NCBI RefSeq assembly: GCF_000317435.1
Contig: NC_019751.1
Span: 5,270,001-5,334,000 of the forward strand
DNA: 64,000 nucleotides
Direction: 5' to 3'
DNA from: Calothrix sp. PCC 6303
GTDB lineage: Bacteria > Cyanobacteriota > Cyanobacteriia > Cyanobacteriales > Nostocaceae
Of this stretch, positions 8,897 to 18,700 are shown in pieces. The first letter of the stretch is position 1; each line of letters begins with the position of its first letter. A program made the position numbers and the translations under genes. The notes beneath the pieces were generated by a model. The model was given only the letters and a program-made list of their open reading frames with translations. It did not search any database and was not told the origin of the DNA.

Positions 8897-10435
8897 TTGG
8901 AGAATGGCGAATCTCAGTGGAATCTACTTTTAACTATGCCTAAGCATCTATTGAATATTGCCAAACCAATGTTTTTTTGGCGATACCTCCTAACTGTGGT
9001 ATTTAGCAGCAATTTATTGATACCTTATTTAGGGGCTAGCCCTGCTGTTGCCCAACTTAACGATTATTGTCAGTTATCATCTACAGCGATTCAAAATAAA
9101 GAAAAGCTGCGATTATCGGCAATGCGAGGAAATAAAGAAGCAAAGGTACGCTACCGTGAACAAGTTGCTCAACATGCAAAGGGTGTGCAACAATGCCGTA
9201 ACCGAAATTGGTTAAAGGTTCAAGCTGTATGGTTGCGATTATATCCTTGTGATATCAAACCAGGTGCTCTCGATCGGATTATGGATCAAATCGTGAGTAA
9301 AGGTTATAATGCCGTTTATTTAGAAACCTTCTACGATGGGCGGGTAATGTTACCTGCTGCTAATAATCCCACGGCTTGGCCCTCTGTGGTACAGATGCCA
9401 GAGGCTAAAAATGCCGATTTACTGGCTGCTGGAATTCAAAAAGGTCGAGAAAGGGGTTTAAAAGTTTACGCTTGGATGTATACCGCTAACTTCGGCTATT
9501 CCTACGCTCAACGGCGAGAAAAAGAAAGTGCGATCGCGCGCAACGGCAAAGGGCAAACTAGTTTATATGTGGTGAATGATGGTGGAAACCAGGTATTTAT
9601 CGATCCCTATAGCGCGGAAGCGAAAGCAGACTACTATCGTTTAGTGCAGGAAGTAGTCCGTCGTCGTCCTGATGGAATCTTGTTCGATTACATCCGGTAT
9701 CCCCGTCAAAGTGGTACTGATTCCATTGCTACGAAAGTAACTGATTTATGGTTGTACACCGAAGCTACCCAGCAGGCTTTGTTTAAAAGGGCGCAAAACT
9801 ATAAAGGATTAGATTTGATTCGCCGCTTTTTAAGTAAGGGATTTATTTCTGAGGCTGATATTTCTGATGTTGATCAGCTATATCCCCAGGAAAGCGAGCC
9901 TTTATGGCAGGGTCGAGTAATTCCGAGTCAAAAAGCAATTTTACCTGCTAATTTGCGGCAGTCGCAATTGCAGTGGGATTTATGGCAGCTTTCGGTGGCA
10001 CATGCTATGCAAGGAATAATTGATTTTGTCACTATGGCAAGCAACCCAGCAAAACAGTTAGGAATTCCCAGTGGAGTTGTCTTTTTCCCCGATGGCAATC
10101 AAGTTGTGGGACGGGGTTATGATTCGCGCTTACAGCCTTGGGATCGGTTTCCTAGTTCAATGGAATGGCACGCGATGTCCTACGCTAATTGTGGTCATGC
10201 TGGTTGCGTTGCCCAGCAAGTAGCACGGGTTTTGAGTATGGCAAAATCACAAACTCAGGTGATTCCAGCAATTGCTGGTAATTGGGGAGAATCAGCTAAG
10301 GGTCGTCCTCCTTTGGAAGTGCAAATGCAAGCTTTGCGACAGTTTGCCCCTCGGTTGCGTGGGGTGAGTCACTTTGCCTATTCCTGGCAAGACCCGGAAG
10401 ATGATAGCGATCGCAAGTTTTGTAGAGCGCAGTAA
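8897..10435 (+). CDS. Secreted family-10-like glycosyl hydrolase (GHL10/DUF187 type)
   Basis: Up to 512 residues; the ATG at 8936 (MPKHLLNIAK) is the more likely start because it places a normal signal peptide, ending near SPAVAQ, at the N-terminus. The mature part has TIM-barrel phrases: GYNAVYLETFYDGRV, a putative catalytic segment RPDGILFDYIRYPR near residue 265, and a barrel-closing HFAYSWQDPEDD at the end. This family is predicted to cleave polysaccharides, possibly at the cell wall or sheath. Substrate unknown. Several Cys (YCQLSS, QQCRNRN, YPCD, CGHAGC) suggest disulfides in an exported protein. Confidence 0.8.
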   Translation: MENGESQWNLLLTMPKHLLNIAKPMFFWRYLLTVVFSSNLLIPYLGASPAVAQLNDYCQLSSTAIQNKEKLRLSAMRGNKEAKVRYREQVAQHAKGVQQCRNRNWLKVQAVWLRLYPCDIKPGALDRIMDQIVSKGYNAVYLETFYDGRVMLPAANNPTAWPSVVQMPEAKNADLLAAGIQKGRERGLKVYAWMYTANFGYSYAQRREKESAIARNGKGQTSLYVVNDGGNQVFIDPYSAEAKADYYRLVQEVVRRRPDGILFDYIRYPRQSGTDSIATKVTDLWLYTEATQQALFKRAQNYKGLDLIRRFLSKGFISEADISDVDQLYPQESEPLWQGRVIPSQKAILPANLRQSQLQWDLWQLSVAHAMQGIIDFVTMASNPAKQLGIPSGVVFFPDGNQVVGRGYDSRLQPWDRFPSSMEWHAMSYANCGHAGCVAQQVARVLSMAKSQTQVIPAIAGNWGESAKGRPPLEVQMQALRQFAPRLRGVSHFAYSWQDPEDDSDRKFCRAQ

Positions 10436-10724
10436 TTACGTTGAGATGGGAATCATCCTGTCTCAATTTTTAATCGTTGTTGGAAAAAATATTTGGTTGT
10501 TGTAATTGTGTTGCCACAATGTGGGAAAATATGAATATAAGAATTTTATAATTGGGTGTGACCAAAATTTTTATGAAGGGACGAGTTCCCATTATAAAAA
10601 TCATTACTTACCTATGTATACCACAAACTACACTGCCAAGTTTCACTAAAATCACTAAATTTAATTAAAAAAATATCAATTGGTTTCACCGGAGTTCGAC
10701 TCCAGCAAAACCGCTATATCTTGC

Positions 10725-11582
10725 TCAATCACCGACAAATCTCCAAAGCTGAATTTTATAACAAAGATGTTTTTCAAAAATAGCTCGTGCTGCCAATCCC
10801 TCAACAATTGGTTTATCCAACCAGCGTTTAAATGCCCAACTTCCAATCGCATGTAATGGTGGAACAGCAATAGCTACCAATTCAGCAATATATTTCATCG
10901 TTGTCAGTCCAAAAGTCTGGAAAACATCAATACACAAATCTATAGTTGGTGCAATAGATTTAGAAATATCTTCATCTTTAACTAATTCAAATCCAGCCTT
11001 TTCCAAAGCTAATTTGAGTTCGCTAACAACATGACAATTTGAGAAAATACCTTCTTTATAATCACCATCAAGCCGCATCATATCGGCAATTAATAGGTAG
11101 CCCCCACTACCCAGTAAACGAGCCGCACCTTGAGCCAAATCATCAACAGCTATATATTGGCTGCTTTCACTAAACAGAACTAAGTCGTAGGATTTGTTTT
11201 GTTGAAAATCTTCAAATCTGGTTAAGTAAAAAGGTACTTGACCGTTTGTATTCTTAATAAACCTTTCTTCTTGAAGTGCATCAGGTGCTAATCCTTCAAC
11301 TTGGAAACCTCTTTCAGTCAGGTATATTGCATTACCACCAATCCCACAACCCACATCAAGTATAGTTTTTATCCCCTGGGGAATAGCGCTCATAACCTTA
11401 GCTGCGTAAGCTTCTTGAGCTACACGCATCCTAGTCAGAGTCAATTCCTCTCCAACAGAAGGTAGTGGTTCCCAATACCCATAGTGGAGGTAGTAAGAAC
11501 CCGTGAGTCCTGTATAGTAATCTATCGCTGCATTTTGGTAGCGAGTCGGTTTAGGAACTTGAATAGACTTTGATTTTTGCAT
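10725..11582 (-). CDS. Class I SAM-dependent methyltransferase
   Basis: 285 residues. SAM-binding motif I ILDVGCGIGGNAIYL is at about 74-88, and the upstream YYLHYGYWE phrase resembles the tocopherol/sarcosine methyltransferase group. The C-terminal third is hydrophobic and helical, as in membrane-associated quinone or fatty-acid-like methyltransferases. It lies 230 bp downstream of the MPBQ methyltransferase on the same strand, suggesting a related lipophilic substrate, but the sequence does not identify it. Confidence 0.75.
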   Translation of the reverse strand: MQKSKSIQVPKPTRYQNAAIDYYTGLTGSYYLHYGYWEPLPSVGEELTLTRMRVAQEAYAAKVMSAIPQGIKTILDVGCGIGGNAIYLTERGFQVEGLAPDALQEERFIKNTNGQVPFYLTRFEDFQQNKSYDLVLFSESSQYIAVDDLAQGAARLLGSGGYLLIADMMRLDGDYKEGIFSNCHVVSELKLALEKAGFELVKDEDISKSIAPTIDLCIDVFQTFGLTTMKYIAELVAIAVPPLHAIGSWAFKRWLDKPIVEGLAARAIFEKHLCYKIQLWRFVGD

Positions 11583-11812
11583 TTAGTTTTATGATTAGTG
11601 AATAGGATTGGAGACTTAATTAAGGATATATATCAATACTTTGCCTTTACTTAGAGGAGGAAAAGGAATTTCCTCAAATCCGTTAACAGCTACCAAGTTT
11701 TTAATTTTTGATGTACCAATAAAAACATTCTCTCACCTCTATCCACTTTTGATGATTCTTCTTTGTGTAGATTATAAAGCTGGGAGAATAATCAGACTTT
11801 ATGCATGACAAA

Positions 11813-12763
11813 TTATTTACCAGAAAATCCACGTACAGCACGGAACATTCCAAAACGGCAAAGACCTGCACCAAATGCTAACCGCATCAAAATGAGGGTC
11901 GGGACTTCTCGCAAAGATTTAATGAAACCAGATGCACCGAAACGTACTAAACCACTAGGTCTAGCTATTCCCTGCCAAATAGAATCAAGCCATGAGGGAA
12001 GTGTTTCTTCTGTCCAGTCTGCTGTAATTGTTTTCCCCTTTACTAATCCTGTTTCTTCCAAAAGCTCAGAAAAACCTTCAATACTGGCAAAAGCAGGATG
12101 AGACCACTGATCCAACAATTGTTGCATCACAGGTTTTTCCCAAAAATTCAAAGGAATTTGGCGATCATCTCTTTGATTCCAATCAGCCACAACCAGCAAT
12201 CCATCAGGCTTTAAGACCCGCATCAGTTCTTTGGCGAAAACAGCTTTATCTGGCATGTGGGGACCAGCTTCAATCGACCAAACTACATCAAAACTGCCAT
12301 CAGGGAAAGAAAGTGCCATGGCATCATCTACCTGAAACTGAGCGCTAACTCCTTGGGGAGTCAATTCCTGAGCGCGTTTAACCTGTTGGGGACTAATGGT
12401 GATACCTGTTACAGCAAACCCGTAATCCCTCGCCAAAATTCGACTACTACCCCCAATTCCACAACCAACATCTAAAACGGTTGTACCGGGGGGTAATTTA
12501 TCCAAACCACCCCAACGCACCATTTCATGTACAAAGTCAGATTTTGCGGCAAGAAAATCTTTTTGTTGTGGAGGTGAACCATAATGACCTAAGTGGATAT
12601 GTTCACCCCAATAAAATTCTAAAATGCCGTCTTCTGTCCATTCGTCGTAGGAATTAGCGACTGTATTGGATGATTCGTAACGACGAGATGTGGATAAATA
12701 AACTACAATTCCCAGTATTAATAATGCAATGATAAATCCTAGGGCAGGAAACAACCAACTCAT
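11813..12763 (-). CDS. 2-methyl-6-phytyl/solanesyl-1,4-benzoquinol methyltransferase (MPBQ/MSBQ MT)
   Basis: 316 residues. It closely resembles Synechocystis Sll0418: an N-terminal membrane anchor (about 4-24), then ANSYDEWTEDGILEFYWGEH, SAM motif VLDVGCGIGGSS (97-107), GITISPQQVKRA, WSIEAGPHMPD and VVADWNQRDDRQIPLNFWEKP, and a hydrophobic C-terminal segment. The enzyme methylates MPBQ in tocopherol synthesis and possibly MSBQ in plastoquinone synthesis, at thylakoid or plasma membrane. Another methyltransferase follows on the same strand. Confidence 0.92.
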   Translation of the reverse strand: MSWLFPALGFIIALLILGIVVYLSTSRRYESSNTVANSYDEWTEDGILEFYWGEHIHLGHYGSPPQQKDFLAAKSDFVHEMVRWGGLDKLPPGTTVLDVGCGIGGSSRILARDYGFAVTGITISPQQVKRAQELTPQGVSAQFQVDDAMALSFPDGSFDVVWSIEAGPHMPDKAVFAKELMRVLKPDGLLVVADWNQRDDRQIPLNFWEKPVMQQLLDQWSHPAFASIEGFSELLEETGLVKGKTITADWTEETLPSWLDSIWQGIARPSGLVRFGASGFIKSLREVPTLILMRLAFGAGLCRFGMFRAVRGFSGK

Positions 12764-12940
12764 GAAAATTAAGCCTTAATATTTTTTAATAATTCTATCT
12801 TATTATTAAAGACAAAATTAAACATGTATAATATAAAACCCAAATAATCAGTGCTGATTAAGTAAATTTAGCTTTAGTTGGATTATGCGATACCTAGGGT
12901 GGTAAACAACGCATGGTTGATATTTAGGAAAATCATGACA

Positions 12941-13369
12941 TCAAACTCCCACCATTACCTTATTACCTTCTATCTTGGTTTTATAAGTTGGCAATGGTTT
13001 AGTTGCTGGTCCATTTTGAACCTTTCCAGTCGTGGTAAATTCGGAAGCATGACAGGGGCATAAAAATATCTTTTCTTCTGCTTCCCAATCAACTTTGCAA
13101 CCAAGGTGTGTACAAGTTGGATTCACCGCAATCAAATTTTTGCTTTTAGATGTTCCAACGACTAAAACCGCACCCAAAGATGATTTAGCTTTGAATAATT
13201 GACCTGCTTTATCTAATTCTGCAACAGTCCCGATGGAAATCCAATTTGTAGATTTTGTTGGCTTCTTTTTTGATTGGGGTTTAGCTGCATAACTTGCAGC
13301 AACGAATATAGGGAACAAATTGATAAACAAGCTAATACTGAACAAATTCAGAAATTTACGACGATTCAT
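12941..13369 (-). CDS. Rieske [2Fe-2S] protein with Tat-type signal
   Basis: 142 residues. The N-terminus MNRRKFLNLFSISLFINLF is a Tat-like signal/anchor with twin arginines at 3-4. The Rieske boxes are complete: CTHLGC with ligands Cys86 and His88 and CPCHAS with ligands Cys104 and His107; Cys91 and Cys106 can form the stabilising disulfide. It is shorter than PetC of the cytochrome b6f complex (about 180 residues) and lacks its long hinge, so it is more likely a stand-alone Rieske protein. Partner unknown. Confidence 0.85.
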   Translation of the reverse strand: MNRRKFLNLFSISLFINLFPIFVAASYAAKPQSKKKPTKSTNWISIGTVAELDKAGQLFKAKSSLGAVLVVGTSKSKNLIAVNPTCTHLGCKVDWEAEEKIFLCPCHASEFTTTGKVQNGPATKPLPTYKTKIEGNKVMVGV

Positions 13370-13590
13370 AGAATTTGGATATAGTTATGATTGAGAAAAT
13401 ACAATAATTGCTTTTGAGTGAGCGTTATTTTATTTTGTCGGAATCAAAATGTAGGATATAGTTCAACAGGTAAATAAACTAAGTTATACTTTTAACTCTT
13501 TGTTTACTACCCTTATATCCTACAATATATACTTTAATTAGTTACACCCTATATCTTTAATTAGCCCAAAATTACTCAGTAAAATATCTT

Positions 13591-13983
13591 CTAAGGTAAG
13601 CTATTCCGCAGACGACGTATACAGTTAATCGAAGCGACACAATCACAACCAAACATTGCTACAGCAGCATCACTCTCTTCATCAGTAACACCAAGCAGCG
13701 CACTTTCATTATTCATATCAGCCGCATCGATTTCTACATTACCCTTCTTTAAGTGAGATAATTGGGATGCGTTAGCACAGAAAAACTTACCGAGTTTTGT
13801 ATGTTTTACACAGGCTTTTTGACTTTCTGCCGATACTGGTGTGACAGTTGCATCTGGACGTTCTACAGGTTGTACATTCTTAACTGTCTCACTAGCTACA
13901 GCTATCTTTCCACTCATTAACAATGAACCTAGAGATATAAATGCTAGAGGTTTTTTTGTCAAGTTTGAGAATATTTGTTTCAC
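13591..13983 (-). CDS. Small secreted cysteine-containing protein, unknown
   Basis: 130 residues. An N-terminal signal-like segment (about 10-31) is followed by a Pro/Glu/Thr-rich linker and a C-terminal domain with five Cys: Cys in QKACVKH, Cys in KFFCANA, and a compact GCDCVASINC close to the end. The last part (FGCDCVASINCIRRLRNSLP) could be a metal or disulfide knot. I do not recognise the family. Nothing around it fixes a role; the next minus-strand gene is the Rieske protein, and spacing (221 bp) does not require an operon. Confidence 0.6.
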   Translation of the reverse strand: MKQIFSNLTKKPLAFISLGSLLMSGKIAVASETVKNVQPVERPDATVTPVSAESQKACVKHTKLGKFFCANASQLSHLKKGNVEIDAADMNNESALLGVTDEESDAAVAMFGCDCVASINCIRRLRNSLP

Positions 13984-14126
13984 TCAGATCTCCTAACAGT
14001 ACAAGGATTAGCATTGCGAATTGATTCTAACCGACGTGACGAGAATCTTTTTTGTCTAGTTCCTGAAATTAACTATGTGTAACACATTTCTAATTTTTTG
14101 ACTACTGATACTTTGCGTATAATTAT

Positions 14127-14636
14127 TTACTCTACGTAGCTAGAAAATTCATGCCATTGCTGGCGTACTTGCTGATAGCATTCTAATGGTGTCATGAGGG
14201 GGTTTTGTAAAATATTGACTTCAATTTGTGAACCATCTTTAACTAAGATAATCACATCTTGTTGAGGTTTGTAAGTATCAACTGCTTCTAAGATATGGTC
14301 GATAGTTTCTGATGCTACCATCCACTCATGTAAATAAGCTTTGAGATCTGTTTGCACTAGAAAGTGAGTGCTGACTATTTCATCTGCACAGTGATATTTC
14401 CCACGGATAATAGAAAAAGGAATGCGGGGTAAATCGACTTTTCTAATATGGCAAAAAACTGCCCCACGTCCTAGCTGAGAAAAACCTTTCCAAGCTGTAT
14501 AACCAATTAGCAAAAAATTGGTAAAGTTCAATTCTTTTGGCAATTCAATTACTCTCCTTTGGAGGAAATAAACAGTACCAAATATTGGTGATGCCAACAA
14601 ATAACGATAATCATTATTACATAAATATTGGGTCAT
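14127..14636 (-). CDS. Conserved-looking hypothetical protein
   Basis: 169 residues, soluble, no signal peptide or membrane segment. It contains three Cys and alternating hydrophobic/hydrophilic strands (for example GYTAWKGFSQLGRGAVFCHI and DVIILVKDGSQIEVNIL) consistent with an alpha/beta fold. I do not recognise the family. It ends 143 bp upstream of the next minus-strand gene and starts 112 bp after the DUF1636 gene, so it might be carried on the same cobalamin-controlled transcript; this is inference. Confidence 0.55.
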   Translation of the reverse strand: MTQYLCNNDYRYLLASPIFGTVYFLQRRVIELPKELNFTNFLLIGYTAWKGFSQLGRGAVFCHIRKVDLPRIPFSIIRGKYHCADEIVSTHFLVQTDLKAYLHEWMVASETIDHILEAVDTYKPQQDVIILVKDGSQIEVNILQNPLMTPLECYQQVRQQWHEFSSYVE

Positions 14637-14747
14637 GCCGTTACCGACTCCCTAACAATTCACCCCAACATGTCTGTATAAACTAGGTGTGAACCTTCTT
14701 AGCTGTTTCAGATCAAGTTGCTTGATTTCTCAACTCAATCTAAGTAA

Positions 14748-15173
14748 TTAATTACACAGTTCCAATTGAATATTATTAGCTTCGAGAGGAATTGAAACTG
14801 ATGGAATTCTTGCTAAGATACCTTTTTTCAGTGGCTCAGGACGTTCTGACCAAGGTAGTAAACCCTCTGGATGTAGGTAATATTTAGTCGCACAACTAAA
14901 TACTCCATCAACTTCTGCGGGAGTTAATTCAGGGGAAATATCACCGAAAAGATACGTATTTTTACCAGGAGCAGCAAATGAAACTACACAAGAACGGCTA
15001 CAAGCACTCATACATTCCACTGCTTGGATGACGAATTCTGCGCTGGATTCACGATTTAAATAATCTGCTTGTAAGCGTTTGAGCAGCTTTTCGCCACCAC
15101 TTTCACCGACACGATTACCATTTTCCCACTTACTAGCACAAGTGGTACAAACAAAAATTGTATGTGCGCTCAT
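14748..15173 (-). CDS. DUF1636 family protein, cobalamin-riboswitch controlled
   Basis: 141 residues. The N-terminal FVCTTCASKW and central VECMSACSRSCVVSFAAPGK give the four-cysteine arrangement CxxC ... CxxxCxxxC of DUF1636, a thioredoxin-like-ferredoxin fold suspected to bind metal or a cluster. DUF1636 genes are often found beside cobalamin genes. The cobalamin riboswitch immediately upstream (15208-15350) supports a function in cobalt or B12 metabolism. The ATG at 15173 lies about 35 bp downstream of the riboswitch 3' side. Confidence 0.85.
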   Translation of the reverse strand: MSAHTIFVCTTCASKWENGNRVGESGGEKLLKRLQADYLNRESSAEFVIQAVECMSACSRSCVVSFAAPGKNTYLFGDISPELTPAEVDGVFSCATKYYLHPEGLLPWSERPEPLKKGILARIPSVSIPLEANNIQLELCN

Positions 15174-15207
15174 CTATACCTCGTAGATTTAGCTGGGTTG
15201 TTTTGAC

Positions 15208-15350
15208 TTATCGGCGGGCATTCTGACTGACAAGGTTAATATTTTTCTTTTTTTCCTTGATTACAGCTGCGGGACAGCGCCGGACTTACACCGGACTTTC
15301 CCCGTTACCTCTAGTGGATGATACTCACTAGAACCGAGATTAAGGTGAAT
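15208..15350 (-). promoter_or_regulatory. Cobalamin (adenosylcobalamin-type) riboswitch
   Basis: On the minus strand the core reads ggggaaagtccggtgtaagt then ccggcgctgtcccgcagctg. The conserved J6/3 and P5-P6 signature (gccggtg-type repeats, GCNGUCCCGCARCUGUAA) is followed after an A-rich linker by the B12-box-like cagtcagaatgcccgccga. This is the standard cobalamin aptamer core. The expected logic is repression of the DUF1636 gene when cobalamin is bound. Confidence 0.9.
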
Positions 15351-15786
15351 GCTAACACAAATTTAGTGTATTTGGATCGCTATTCCAGTTTTCAGGCTAT
15401 GCTAGCAAGTCTCAGAAATATCATAAAGCTTGGCACAGTTTAGTCTTACAGCAATTTTAATCTATTTGAACCACACATAAACACCAAAACCTTGTCTAGA
15501 CGTTCCACCGGAACGTCTCTACGTGTGGTCTATTTACCCTTAATCAAACAAAAAATCAAATATTTTTGAAACAACCTGATTCTGTTTGTCTTTTTTCTTT
15601 ATCTTGAATAGAGGTTTTTTCAGACGCAGAACGTCGCAATGACAAAACTCCACTTTTCATGACGGACGAGGTTCAGAATCAAAATTTTGTAGTTGAAATT
15701 CCTTGAGAATCGCTCAAACAGTAGTCATTTTCCGGAAATAAGTGATAATACGGTGAAGATGACTTAGATATATACTTGCTGATGTT
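15351..15786. other. Repeat-bearing intergenic region upstream of the CHAT gene
   Basis: It separates the riboswitch from the CHAT gene. It contains the interspersed inverted-repeat element at 15446-15540 and a 28-bp box at 15635-15662 that recurs downstream of the CHAT gene at 19609-19636. The promoter of the CHAT gene should lie in the last 120 bp; no clear motif could be assigned. Confidence 0.6.
15446..15540. repeat. MITE-like interspersed inverted-repeat element, copy 2
   Basis: Left end ttacagcaattttaatctat and the ccacac box are intact. The centre holds the palindrome agacgttcc-acc-ggaacgtct, and the right side reads gtgtggtctatttaccc before diverging. The element has the same orientation as copy 3 at 19421, on the other side of the CHAT gene, and shares its central palindrome. 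Confidence 0.75.
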
Positions 15787-18700
15787 ATGTCCATAGCCTT
15801 CACCTTTGCCCTAAGCCAAAACCAAACCTTTGAACTGCGCTGTAATTACGGTAATCGTCGCTTGGATACGGAAGCCCTAGGGACGTTGATTGATTTGTGT
15901 GAAGCAAAGTATTATACCAAAGATTTCGATGCACCCGCAGAGTTAAAGAAAATCGGACGGGAATTGTATCAATGGTTCGATGGGAAGGAAGGTTGGTTGC
16001 GTCGGGGTTTGGAGAGTGATAGTCAAGCTCTAATTTATCTCGATTTAATTCAGACTAGTGAAGCAGAGGGATTAAACCCACAAACTCAGAAAGTGGCATT
16101 AGGGTTGGCACATTTACCTTGGGAATTATTACACGATGGTTCGCGGTTCTTACTGATAGAAGCCAGTGTTTTGCCCGTGCGATCGCTTGTTAGAAACAAC
16201 AATAGTTTTTTAGCAACACAAAATCGTCCGTTGCGGTTGTTGTTTATGGCAACTTCCCCAGAACATCCTGGTGTTGCACTTTTGGGTTTTGAGCAGGAAG
16301 AGACGAATATTCTCAAAGCGACAAAAGACCAACCTCTGACTTTGGTGGTGGAAGAAAGCGGTTCTGTTGAGGAATTGGAAAACTTGGTGCGATCGTATCC
16401 TGAAGATTATTTTGATGTATTTCATCTCACTGGGCATGGGGTGATTTATACGGAAAAAGCTTTTGGAAAGTTACTACCCAAAGGTAAGAAAATCAAAGAT
16501 AATACACCTTGTTTTATTACCGAGGATGATTTGGGCAAGGTTGTATTTACGACTGCGGAAGATTTGGGCAAAGCATTTGTTAAAGGTAATTCTAGAAAGT
16601 TTCCCAGGGTAATTTTCCTGTCGGGATGTCATACCGGACAATTGGCAGATGGGGGAACTGTTCCGTCGATGGCACAGGCTTTGGTAAAACAAGGTGCTGC
16701 GGTAGTATTAGGTTGGGCGCGTCCGGTTTATGATACAACGGGTATTATTGCCGCAACTGCGATTTATCAAGCTTTGGCAACTGGTGCGACGATAGAGGAA
16801 GCGATAATTGCCGCACACCAGGAAATGCTCGCACAGGAATGTTCTGATGGGCATTTACTGCGGGTTTATCGCGATACGCGGGAAATTGGCGGTTTGGTGA
16901 CATCGTTGTTTACCAAGAAACGGGAAAAGCTGAAATTTACAGCTTCCGAATCGGAATTTTTGGATGAGAATAATATTGTCAAAGTTGCCAGTCGTGGGGA
17001 ATTTGTTGGACGTAGACGCGCTTTACAAAGGTGTTTAAGAGCATTGCGGGAAACCAGCGACGAGACTGGGGTATTTATTGCCGGGATGGGGGGATTGGGT
17101 AAAAGTTCTTTGGCAGCAAGGTTATGTACAAGGGTACAAGCACAACGGGAGAATTTTGAGCGGGTTGTGTTAGTTGGTGTGGTTGATGAGGTAGGTTTAA
17201 TTGGGAAATTGGCGAGTAAATATCAGCGATTTGCTGGTGTTCCGGCACTTTTGAATGAGCCGGGAATGAGTTTACAAGGACGATTACAGAACTTTTTTGA
17301 ACATATTGAGCAGGAATTAGACAAGCCGTTATTATTGGTTTTGGATGACTTCGAGCAGAATATTCCCAAAACGAATGTGAAAGATGGTAGTTTGCGGATG
17401 ACGACGGAAGCTTACCGGGTTTTAGAGGCGATTTGTGCGGCTTTGGCAGAAAATCAGGCAGAGAGTCGCTTGATTGTGACTTGTCGATATTTGGAAAAAG
17501 AGACTTTACCAGCGCATAATCTGCATTTGGAAAGATTAGCGGGGATGGGTGAAAGTGATATTGATAAGATTTATCGTGAATTTGATGAGGGAGTTAGGGA
17601 ACAGGTACAGAAAAATCGGATAATTAAAATTGCCGACGGAAATCCGAGGTTATTGAAGTGGTTGGTGGATATATTGCGGCAACCGGGAATTTTGGGAAAT
17701 ATTTCCGGGGATGAGTTATTGGTGAAATTGGAAGGGAAACAGCAGGAATTTCGCGAGAATATTTTGGCTGAGACGCTTTTGGCTGGGTTGGAGGATGAGG
17801 AAAGGGAATTTTTAGCGCGGTTGAGCGTATTTCGATTACCAGTCACATCCGCAATTATCCAAAATGTAGAGACGCGATACATCGCGTCTCATCGACCAAA
17901 CCCCCCATCCAACGAAAATCCCACGTTACAGCAAGATTTGGCGTTTTCCGAAAATTCCATGCAAGAGACGCGAAATTTCGCGTCTCTACATAATAATTGG
18001 TTGGGACGGTTAATCAGTCTCAGTCTCGTGGAATCTGCCACGGTTTACGCGACACAGCAGCCAGAATATCGCGTGACGACGGTTTTAGAGCCGTTGTTGC
18101 AAACTGTGTTGACAGCAGAGGAATGGCAAAGCACCAAAAAAGCCGCAACCCAGAGTATTTATAAAACCTGGTGGGAAGATTCGGGAGATACCTACAACGA
18201 AGAACAATCGCGGGAAATCGTCAGGTTAGCGGTGTTGGCAGAAGAGAAAGAAATTGCCGTCACCGTCGGGGATGAGATAGGGAATAGCTGGGTGAGTCAT
18301 AATCGCTATGTAGAAGCAGAGGAATTGTGTCGAGAAATTCTCCAACTAGGGTCAGATTACCGTATTTTAGCCACTATTGCCAGAGCAGAAGATACTTTAG
18401 GTTTAGTTGAGAATGCGATGAATCATTATCAAACAGCCTTAGAACTTAGCCCAGAGGATAATTTAATAAAAAAAGCCATAATCCTGCACAACATGGCTAG
18501 TTTAAAAGTGCAACAGGGAGATATTGAAGGAGCGTTCGTGCTTTACAACCAATCCCTGCAAATCTATGAATCCATCAACAATGTGGGAGGAAAAGCCGCA
18601 ACCCTCCACGCAATCGCAGGATTAAAAGCAACCCAGGGAGATATTGAAGGAGCGATCGCACTTTACAACCAATCCTTACAAATCACAGAATCCATCAATG

